Source: Comamonadaceae bacterium
Lineage (GTDB): Bacteria > Pseudomonadota > Gammaproteobacteria > Burkholderiales > Burkholderiaceae_C
Direction: 5' to 3'
DNA length: 36,306 nucleotides
NCBI GenBank assembly: GCA_947373105.1
Contig: CANBWK010000018.1
Location: 1 to 36,306, forward strand
Part shown: positions 8,036 to 14,667 of the stretch, piece by piece
How positions within the stretch are numbered: position 1 is the first letter of the stretch
How the letters are laid out: each line of letters starts with the position of its first letter
Made by a program: the position numbers and the translations under genes
Notes under the pieces: model-generated
Databases searched by the model: none
The model's input: the letters and a program-made list of their open reading frames with translations, nothing else
Told to the model about the DNA's origin: nothing

Positions 8036-9571
8036 ATGTCTCAAAAACAAAGACCCAACATCTTGTTCATCACCACGGATCAGCAAAGGGCTGATTGCAT
8101 TGGTTATGAAAACTCTCTGCTGAGTACGCCACACCTAGATGCTTTGGCACGTTCAGGGACACGGTTTTCAAATTGCATAACACCCAGCATCGTTTGCCAA
8201 CCGGCCCGTGCTTCCATCTTGACCGGCATGCTGCCTTTGACAAATGGCGTTTGGGACAACGGTGTCGATCTGAATCCGAAGATGGGCGCGCAAGGGATGG
8301 CTGCAGAGTTGACAAAAAGTGGCTATGCCACGGCATTTGTAGGCAAGGCACACTTTTCCTCCAAAATCACTTTTCAAGCAACCGGTACGCCCGAGTGCAG
8401 AAAAAGTGCCCCCAATTACCCCGATGACTGGGTGGGTCCCTACATGGGCTTTGATCATGTTGAGTTGGCGGCCTTGGGTAAATTCCACCGTGCAAGATTG
8501 CCTGCGGATGCGCCCACTATTCACCGCTTTGAGCATGCATTGCTAAGCCATCCCAATGCGCTGGAGTTATGGCAAAACTCCAGCACACAAGGCAGTGGCG
8601 CTGCACAGACTTGGGACTCCTGCCTGCCCGCAGAATGGCACAGCAGCGCCTGGGTTGCTGATCGCACATTGGCCATTTTGGAAAAGCAAAAAGATGCCGC
8701 GCAACCTTTCTTTGCATGGGCTTCATTTCCCGATCCGCATCACCCTTTTGATTGTCCTGCGCCATGGAATTCCATGTACAAGCCTGATGACATGGTGTTA
8801 CCTGCGCATAGAACCTTGGACTTGGAAAAAAGGCCTTGGTGGCACCGCGAAGCTCTGGAAGGATCACCCAAAATTGCCGATCCTGAATTGGCCAAGTTTC
8901 GCTCTGAAGGCTTCAAAGTTCCACCGCAAACTGATACGCAACTCAGAGAAATGACTGCCAATTATTACGGCATGATCTCGCTGGTCGATCACCATGTCGG
9001 ACGCATTTTGCGAGGTTTGGAACAGGCGGGTTTGGCTGAGAACACTTTGATCGTTTTCGCCAGTGACCACGGCGACATGCTTGGCGATCACGGACTTTAT
9101 CTGAAAGGCCCCATGTTCTATGAAGGGGTTCTGAGGGTGCCTCTGATCGTGGCAGGTCCAGGCATTCCTGCCGGTCAATGCATCGACACACCGGTATCCA
9201 CCATCGATCTGGCTGCCACTTTTTTAGAGAGTGCGGGTCTTCGCAATAAAAGCGTACAAAGCAGATCACTTCACCCCGTGATTGCTGGCAAAGAAACACG
9301 CGAATGCGCCTGGAGCGAATGGCATGTGCACCCAGCGCGCCTGGGCGTGGCACTTGAATTGCGTGCCGTCAGAACCGCTTCTTACAGCTACACCTTTGAA
9401 TTTGGTTCAGGCATCGGTGAGCTCTACGATTTGCAGAAAGATCCGGATCAAATGACCAATCATTTTGAGGACCCTGATTGGAGCGATGTCCGTGCGCAAA
9501 TGCATACTTTGCTTTTGACGCGACCTGGCACCATTCGAACAGATTTGGCTGAGCCGGTAGGCATTGCATGA
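8036..9571 (+). CDS. Sulfatase / phosphonate monoester hydrolase-family enzyme
   Basis: A 511-residue type I sulfatase of the alkaline phosphatase superfamily, hydrolysing sulfate or phosphonate esters. The signature CQPARASILTG places Cys54 in a C-x-P-x-R motif; in this family the cysteine is oxidised to formylglycine, the catalytic nucleophile. Metal-binding segments are NILFITTDQQRAD near the start and FASDHGDMLGDHG at about 340-355. The N-terminus (MSQKQRPNI) has no signal peptide, so the enzyme should be cytoplasmic, unlike many sulfatases. Its position among transporter genes suggests the transported compound is an ester hydrolysed after uptake. The stop overlaps the next ATG (ATGA). 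Activation needs a formylglycine-generating enzyme, not seen in this window. Arylsulfatase, choline-sulfatase-like and phosphonate hydrolase activities are not separable by eye. Confidence 0.9.
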   Translation: MSQKQRPNILFITTDQQRADCIGYENSLLSTPHLDALARSGTRFSNCITPSIVCQPARASILTGMLPLTNGVWDNGVDLNPKMGAQGMAAELTKSGYATAFVGKAHFSSKITFQATGTPECRKSAPNYPDDWVGPYMGFDHVELAALGKFHRARLPADAPTIHRFEHALLSHPNALELWQNSSTQGSGAAQTWDSCLPAEWHSSAWVADRTLAILEKQKDAAQPFFAWASFPDPHHPFDCPAPWNSMYKPDDMVLPAHRTLDLEKRPWWHREALEGSPKIADPELAKFRSEGFKVPPQTDTQLREMTANYYGMISLVDHHVGRILRGLEQAGLAENTLIVFASDHGDMLGDHGLYLKGPMFYEGVLRVPLIVAGPGIPAGQCIDTPVSTIDLAATFLESAGLRNKSVQSRSLHPVIAGKETRECAWSEWHVHPARLGVALELRAVRTASYSYTFEFGSGIGELYDLQKDPDQMTNHFEDPDWSDVRAQMHTLLLTRPGTIRTDLAEPVGIA

Positions 9572-10158
9572 CAGCGCGTTCAGGCTACATCGCCCATCGT
9601 GCCCAACACTTCTTGTGGGTTATTTTTTGGGTAACGACGCCTCTTGTTTCCCAGGCCGAATGCGCTGCGATTCTGCCCGCCCTGGATCGACTTGAAGGCG
9701 TGGTGCAAGCCGAAATGACGGCACGCGAAGCACTTGTCACTGTGCGTCGCAATGCGCAGGACTGGAAAAATCTGTTGCTACGGGGCAGTGATACCCAAAT
9801 GAGGCAAACCATGCAGACCCGATTTGACAGTCAAGCCGCAAGTTATGAAGTGCACCTTGTCAATCTTCGCAAGCAACTCAAGGCCTTGGGTGAGCGCTCT
9901 CTTCGTATAGATATCTTGGATCAAGAACAGATTCAACTTTTTGGCAAATACCGAAAAGCCCTCGCGACCCACGGTGTGAGTTCACTTGAAGCCGCTTTTC
10001 AAGCTGATCGCGAAGTTCAAGGTGCTGACGTCAAAACACTGCGCACCCTGGAGGAGACCATTGAAGCTCTTGCGACAAACAATCGCGAACAGTTTCAAGC
10101 TGTTCGGCAGCTTCTGAAAGCGTGCCCAACGTCCGCTGCATCTATTCCACACAAATAA
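9568..10158 (+). CDS. Small exported helical protein resembling a chemoreceptor ligand-binding domain
   Basis: A 196-residue protein with a hydrophobic N-terminal segment (about 14-30, FLWVIFWVTTPLVSQA) that looks like a signal peptide, then an almost wholly helical body. Residues 64-73 (QDWKNLLLRG) and the following charged helix resemble the sensor domains of Comamonadaceae methyl-accepting chemotaxis proteins, where a 'QxWKNxLLRG' helix is common. There is no second membrane segment, HAMP domain or signalling domain, so it would be a free periplasmic four-helix protein. Two cysteines (Cys32 and Cys185) could form a disulfide. Its start overlaps the sulfatase stop by four bases, implying translational coupling. 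Similarity is by pattern memory; function unknown. Confidence 0.8.
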   Translation: MTARSGYIAHRAQHFLWVIFWVTTPLVSQAECAAILPALDRLEGVVQAEMTAREALVTVRRNAQDWKNLLLRGSDTQMRQTMQTRFDSQAASYEVHLVNLRKQLKALGERSLRIDILDQEQIQLFGKYRKALATHGVSSLEAAFQADREVQGADVKTLRTLEETIEALATNNREQFQAVRQLLKACPTSAASIPHK

Positions 10159-10270
10159 ATCAAAAATGAATCACCCAGCAGCACAAACAGGCGCCAGATT
10201 ATTGATTGACTATGCGGCATCCGTTTCGCACATATCGCTTGTCCTGTAAAACTTTTCAGAAAGATTGACT

Positions 10271-11179
10271 GTGTCCCTATCAACATCCGCATCAGCATCC
10301 GCATCCGAAATCACCATTGTGGTTCCCTTTCCTCCTGGTGGAATTGACCTCATCTTGTCCCTTTTCTTAGAGGGTCTGAGCAAGCGACTGGGACAAGCTG
10401 TTCATTTGGTGAACCACCCGGGCGGAACTGGCGCCCACGGAACGCTCGAAGTCGCCAAGGCCAAACCAGATGGGCTCACGCTCTTGTTTGCTTCTCAAGG
10501 CCCACTCGTTTACCAGCCACAACTCAATGCGGTCGGCTACAGCGCATTGCATTCTTTTGTCCCGGTCTGCCGAGTCACCTCAACGCCCAGTGTCTTGATG
10601 GCCTCTGGTAAGAGTGGGTTCAACAACATGGAACAAGTCGTGGCTGCTGCCCGTCAAGCGCCAGGGGTCATTTCTTATTCAACACCGGGGACAGGCGGCC
10701 TTCCACATATCGGGATGGCTGCATTCGCTAAAGTCATGGGCGTAGAGATGGTGCACAAGCCCATGGCAGGAGCCGCCGCAGCCATCAAGGCGCTCAAAGA
10801 AGGTGAAGCAGAACTGATAGCTGAACAGCTTCCGACCGCCATTGCGCTGGCCAATGAAGGCGCACGCATCATCGGCGTACTTGCGCAGAGTCGACTAAGT
10901 CACTTACCTCAAGTGCCAACCTTGATCGAGCAAGGCTGCAATCTCTGCTTTCAATCATGGAATGCCCTGATGGCGCCCGCAAACACGCCGACTGCAACCT
11001 TGCAACGCTTGAGCGATGCCTGCTTGGCTGCCTTGGTTGATGCGACGCCCCAAATGAATCAAAAAATGGGCATCGATCCTGCCTATCTCGGCTCGGCACA
11101 AACTGCCACTTTTATTGCGGGCGAGCTGGATCGCGCTCATGAACTTGCCCGCTTAAGCGGACTCATTACAGGCAAATAA
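10271..11179 (+). CDS. Bug/TctC-family binding protein lacking a normal signal peptide (receptor 3)
   Basis: About 302 residues from a GTG at 10271 (a TTG at 10265 is also possible). The mature Bug fold is intact: ITIVVPFPPGGIDLILSLF, VNHPGGTGAHGTLEVAKAKPDGLTLLF, ISYSTPGTGGLPHIGMAAFAK and LAQSRLSHLPQVPTLIEQG. The N-terminus before ITIVV is only STSASASASE, encoded by repeating GCATCN units, with no hydrophobic core. An in-frame TAA at 10247-10249 blocks any upstream extension in this frame. Export is therefore doubtful; the signal sequence may have been lost by frameshift or repeat change, or the protein is cytoplasmic. A short ORF beginning MRHPFRTYRLS at about 10212 in another frame could be a remnant. 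The 112-base gap upstream is the largest in the cluster. Confidence 0.85.
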   Translation: MSLSTSASASASEITIVVPFPPGGIDLILSLFLEGLSKRLGQAVHLVNHPGGTGAHGTLEVAKAKPDGLTLLFASQGPLVYQPQLNAVGYSALHSFVPVCRVTSTPSVLMASGKSGFNNMEQVVAAARQAPGVISYSTPGTGGLPHIGMAAFAKVMGVEMVHKPMAGAAAAIKALKEGEAELIAEQLPTAIALANEGARIIGVLAQSRLSHLPQVPTLIEQGCNLCFQSWNALMAPANTPTATLQRLSDACLAALVDATPQMNQKMGIDPAYLGSAQTATFIAGELDRAHELARLSGLITGK

Positions 11180-11211
11180 GTTTAGAAATTTCAACACCAA
11201 ATGGAGACATC

Positions 11212-12183
11212 ATGAACAAAAGAATCATGCTTTTAGGTTTAGTCGCAATATCTATAACTTGTCAATGGGGCTCGACTGCATTCGCACAATCTTTCCCCAA
11301 CAAACCAGTCACCTTGGTTGTGCCTTACCCTGCTGGCGGGGGGGCCGACATCATTGCCCGAATGCTGGCCGAGTCCATGAAATCAACACTAGGTCAGTCC
11401 GTCACGGTGACCAATCGACCCGGAGGACAAGGCACCATCGGCACAGCAGAGGTTTTGCGCATGCCCCCTGATGGCTACAACATCGTATTGAGTGCCGCGG
11501 CCACTTTGACTGTTCAACCCCATCGTCAGGACCTGCCCTACAACACTCCAGATGATTACGACCCCATCATCAAAGCGTCTAATTTGCCCATGGTGTTGGC
11601 GGTGCTGTCCAACTCCAACCTCAAAAGCGCCAAACAAGTTTTGGACTTTGCTCGCACCAATCCAGGCAAGCTCCGTGTGGGCACACCAGGCAATGGTTCT
11701 ATCGGCCATTTGATAGTGGCCAGTGTGAACACCAAAGCCAAAACCAAATTGGGTCACGTGCCCTATGCCAGTGGCGCCGAATCAATTCCCTCCATGCTCG
11801 GAGGTCACATTGAGGCCGTGGTCGCTCACCCCTCTGAATTACTCCCTCACGTCAAAGCCAAAACGGTGACCGTTTTGGCTGTTTTTGAAGATCACCGCAA
11901 CCCCAACTTCCCAGAGGCACCGACTTTACGTGAGCTTGGCTACGATGTGGCCTTAGGGGTCTACTACCCCATTGTGGCGCCCAAGGGCATGCCAGCAGAC
12001 GTCAAAGCGAAACTGTTCAAGGCCGCGAAAGATGCCATGGAAAGCCCTTCCTTCAGCGCACAGGCTAAAGAGCGTGGCTACAACCTGGATATCAAAGAAC
12101 CAGAAGCATTGCGCAAAGAACTTTGGTCTGCCTACCGTGAAAACGGACAGTTGGTTAACGAATTGGGCATGGGGAAAAAATGA
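11212..12183 (+). CDS. tctC: TctC, tripartite tricarboxylate transporter receptor (receptor 4)
   Basis: A 323-residue periplasmic receptor with a clean signal peptide (MNKRIMLLGLVAISITCQWGSTAFA, cleavage before QSFPNKP). The mature start VTLVVPYPAGGGADIIARML is the canonical Bug motif with the small-residue loop and Asp that frame a carboxylate ligand. NRPGGQGTIGTAEVLRMPPDGYNIV follows, then KLRVGTPGNGSIGHLIVASV. The ATG at 11212 follows GGAGA. It overlaps tctB by four bases (ATGA), so it is the receptor most directly coupled to the membrane pair; the three other receptors upstream may share the same channel. Ligand not predictable from sequence. Confidence 0.93.
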   Translation: MNKRIMLLGLVAISITCQWGSTAFAQSFPNKPVTLVVPYPAGGGADIIARMLAESMKSTLGQSVTVTNRPGGQGTIGTAEVLRMPPDGYNIVLSAAATLTVQPHRQDLPYNTPDDYDPIIKASNLPMVLAVLSNSNLKSAKQVLDFARTNPGKLRVGTPGNGSIGHLIVASVNTKAKTKLGHVPYASGAESIPSMLGGHIEAVVAHPSELLPHVKAKTVTVLAVFEDHRNPNFPEAPTLRELGYDVALGVYYPIVAPKGMPADVKAKLFKAAKDAMESPSFSAQAKERGYNLDIKEPEALRKELWSAYRENGQLVNELGMGKK

Positions 12184-12641
12184 CCGCTCGCACATCGAGT
12201 GTGCTTTGCGCCTTGTTCTTCGTCCTTTTAGGTGGGGGCCAAATGTATCTTGCGCCTCGCCTGGCCGGAGGTCTTGGAATGAGTGCAGCCGAACCGGGAC
12301 CCGGACTCTTTCCCATGATGACCGGGGCTTTGATGTTCTTCTCTGCTACAGCGCTTTTGATTCAAATGCTCAAGAACAGCACCGTCGAAGAAGCAGCTGA
12401 GTATCGCTCCCCGCGAGACATTATTTTATTGGTCCTGGCCATTGCTCTGTATATTTTTCTCCTCCCGCGGGCAGGTTTTTTTGTTGCTGCATTTTTATTG
12501 TTGCTTGGTGCTTTGACTATTTTCGCCATGCCAAGTATTTGGCGCCGAATGGTCACTGCGGTCTTGGTCACACTCATTTCCTATGGGGTATTTACGCTCG
12601 GATTGAGCGTCAACATGCCTAACCCAACTTGGTTCAATTGA
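12180..12641 (+). CDS. tctB: TctB, small membrane subunit of the TTT transporter
   Basis: A 153-residue membrane protein with four predicted spans: about 5-25 (VLCALFFVLLGGGQMYLAP), 40-62, 80-115 (two closely packed stretches including IILLVLAIALYIFLLP and FFVAAFLLLLGALTIF) and 120-142. GPGLFPMMTGALMF between the first two spans is a TctB hallmark. TctB is the small partner of TctA in a secondary, cation-driven carboxylate importer. The start overlaps the tctC stop (ATGA) and the stop is one base from the tctA ATG. Confidence 0.9.
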   Translation: MTARTSSVLCALFFVLLGGGQMYLAPRLAGGLGMSAAEPGPGLFPMMTGALMFFSATALLIQMLKNSTVEEAAEYRSPRDIILLVLAIALYIFLLPRAGFFVAAFLLLLGALTIFAMPSIWRRMVTAVLVTLISYGVFTLGLSVNMPNPTWFN

Positions 12642-12642
12642 T

Positions 12643-14151
12643 ATGAATGCCTTAGAAGGACTGAGCTTTGGTTTTTCCATTGCGCTGCAAGGTCAAAATC
12701 TGCTCGCTTGTTTTGCGGGGGTTCTGATTGGAACAGTCGTAGGGGTTCTGCCAGGAATCGGCCCTATTGGTGCCATGGCGCTTTTGTTGCCCGTGACCTA
12801 CAGCATGACGCCTGCGGGCGCATTAATTATGCTGGCAGGTATTTACTATGGCTCCATGTATGGCGGTTCCACGACCTCGATATTGCTCAAGGTGCCTGGT
12901 GAAGTCTCCTCGGTCATCACCACCATTGATGGTTATGAAATGGCACGAAAGGGTCGCGCCGGGGCCGCGCTTTTTGTTGCTGCGGTAGGCTCCTTTGTCG
13001 CAGGCTCTATCGGCATTTTGGGTTTGGCATTCTTAGCCCCTGTGCTCGCATCTTCGGCTCTGCGCTTTGGACCTCCTGAGTTCTTTGCGCTGTGCATCCT
13101 TGGACTTTTGGTGCTTTCCCGAATCACAGGCTCTTCATTGGTCCGCGCAACCGTGATGGTGGCTCTTGGCCTGGGTTTGAGCACTGTGGGCATGGAGCCG
13201 ATGTCGGGCGTTTCGCGCTTTACCTTTGGCTCTCTTGAACTGGCGCAGGGCCTTGAACTGGTACCCATTGCGATTGGTCTTTTTGGCATTGCAGAACTTT
13301 TGTCATCGGCTCATGACAAATTGAATGCGGTAAAGCCATTGAAGGTCAAGATGAAAGAATTACTCCCAACGCGACTCGAGTGGAATCGCGCGCAATGGCC
13401 TATTGTCCGGGGCTCCGTATTGGGATTTCTTTTTGGACTGATTCCAGGCCCCACGGCCATCATCGCGACCTTCAGCTCTTATGCATTAGAAAAAAAATTA
13501 TCCAAGCATCCCGAAGAGTTCGGACACGGTGCAATTGAAGGGGTTGCGGGACCAGAAAGTGCTAACAACGGTGCCGCTCAAGGGGCGTTCATTCCATTAT
13601 TGGCTTTGGGTATTCCCTTTGCGCCCGCCTCAGCCATGTTACTGACGGCGCTATTGATTCATGGCGCTAAAACAGGGCCCATGCTGATGGTCGAAAGCCC
13701 AGAAATATTTTGGGGCGTCACCTCAAGCATGTATGTTGGCAACATCATGCTGTTGTTGCTGAACTTACCCATGATTGGTGTTTTCGTCGCTTTGCTGCGA
13801 TTGCCAATGTATTTTATTTCAAGCTTGGTGGCCCTGCTGTGCGTGGTGGGAACCTACGCCATTTCAAACAGCATCTTGGACTTGTGGGTCCTACTTGCCA
13901 GTGGGGTTGCTGGCTATATTTTGCGACAACTTAAATTTGAGCCAGTGATTCTTTTGATGGCGCTTGCGCTGGGGCCCATCTTAGAGCGCTCCTTATTGCA
14001 ATCACTTTATTTGACACAAGGTAATTTAGAAGAAATCATGGCCAGACCCATTTCGGGGACCATGCTCACTATGGCATTGATGGTTCTGATCTATCCTTTG
14101 CTTCGCAAACTATCAGTTTATTTTTCAAAAATCAGATCCCTTAAGAGCTAA
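12643..14151 (+). CDS. tctA: TctA, large membrane subunit of the TTT transporter
   Basis: A 502-residue polytopic inner-membrane permease. It carries both TctA signature loops: [20 protein letters not shown] (about 30-49) and, in the second half, [20 protein letters not shown] followed by [19 protein letters not shown] and [14 protein letters not shown]. About 10-12 hydrophobic spans are visible. With TctB it forms the ion-coupled channel fed by periplasmic Bug proteins. One base separates it from tctB and no Shine-Dalgarno is evident, so it is probably translated by coupling. It ends the cluster; an AT-rich stretch follows before the convergent DUF1854 gene. Confidence 0.95.
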   Translation: MNALEGLSFGFSIALQGQNLLACFAGVLIGTVVGVLPGIGPIGAMALLLPVTYSMTPAGALIMLAGIYYGSMYGGSTTSILLKVPGEVSSVITTIDGYEMARKGRAGAALFVAAVGSFVAGSIGILGLAFLAPVLASSALRFGPPEFFALCILGLLVLSRITGSSLVRATVMVALGLGLSTVGMEPMSGVSRFTFGSLELAQGLELVPIAIGLFGIAELLSSAHDKLNAVKPLKVKMKELLPTRLEWNRAQWPIVRGSVLGFLFGLIPGPTAIIATFSSYALEKKLSKHPEEFGHGAIEGVAGPESANNGAAQGAFIPLLALGIPFAPASAMLLTALLIHGAKTGPMLMVESPEIFWGVTSSMYVGNIMLLLLNLPMIGVFVALLRLPMYFISSLVALLCVVGTYAISNSILDLWVLLASGVAGYILRQLKFEPVILLMALALGPILERSLLQSLYLTQGNLEEIMARPISGTMLTMALMVLIYPLLRKLSVYFSKIRSLKS

Positions 14152-14156
14152 ATACC

Positions 14157-14168
14157 CCGTCATGACGG
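14157..14168. repeat. 12-bp perfect palindrome after tctA
   Basis: CCGTCATGACGG lies in the 54-base gap between the convergent tctA and DUF1854 genes. It might be a small bidirectional hairpin or a protein site. No U-tract follows. Confidence 0.3.
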
Positions 14169-14205
14169 TAAGCGCAGGGATCTTGAAAAATAAAAACTGT
14201 TCGAT

Positions 14206-14667
14206 TTACAAAAACCGGTCCAATAATTTACGCGAATGACGGTCCATCAAGGGCAGGTCCCGAATCAGGTACTGCACCCCTTGTGTGTCCGTCACCAACA
14301 GCACCGAAGCGGACAAGCGGCGGATGTCTTCTTCCCCTTTTAAAACCAACTGCGTGGGGCCGCGATCGGTTTCAATGTCCCAGGTACTGGGTGTGGCAAA
14401 GCTGCTCACGCCATGCAGCTTCTGGATCAGTGGCATGAATTCGCGCTCGGTCAAGGCTTGACGTACGCGGTTGCGCAAGGGCTCTGACAAGTCGGCAAGT
14501 TGCGCAATCCATACCAGCTCATGACCATGATCATCGACGATGGAAACCGCCTCGTCGGGGGCCGCCACCGGAAAAGCCCGAATCGCAACCACGCCGACGT
14601 GACGCTCGCCGTTGAGAACCAGCTCCCATTGGCCTGAGGCGTTGCTGTCAAATTGAAAGTTCATCAT
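14206..14667 (-). CDS. DUF1854 protein associated with cyanophycin metabolism
   Basis: A 153-residue soluble protein (MMNFQFDSNASGQWELVLNGE...). It contains VGVVAIRAFPVAAPDEAVSIVD, LSEPLRNRVRQALTEREFMP and the C-terminal RDLPLMDRHSRKLLDRFL, features I associate with the DUF1854 family found beside cyanophycin genes. The start overlaps the ABC transporter stop (ATGA) and is preceded by GGAGG seven bases upstream, so it is translated with that gene. No transmembrane segment or catalytic motif is obvious. A role in regulating or assisting the ABC protein or the polymer is inferred from context only. Confidence 0.82.
   Translation of the reverse strand: MMNFQFDSNASGQWELVLNGERHVGVVAIRAFPVAAPDEAVSIVDDHGHELVWIAQLADLSEPLRNRVRQALTEREFMPLIQKLHGVSSFATPSTWDIETDRGPTQLVLKGEEDIRRLSASVLLVTDTQGVQYLIRDLPLMDRHSRKLLDRFL

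Noticed and set aside
4760-14205. The TTT/sulfatase block as a genomic island
   Set aside because: It looks somewhat more AT-rich in its intergenic DNA, but no integrase, tRNA, direct repeats or IS remnants were seen at either end.
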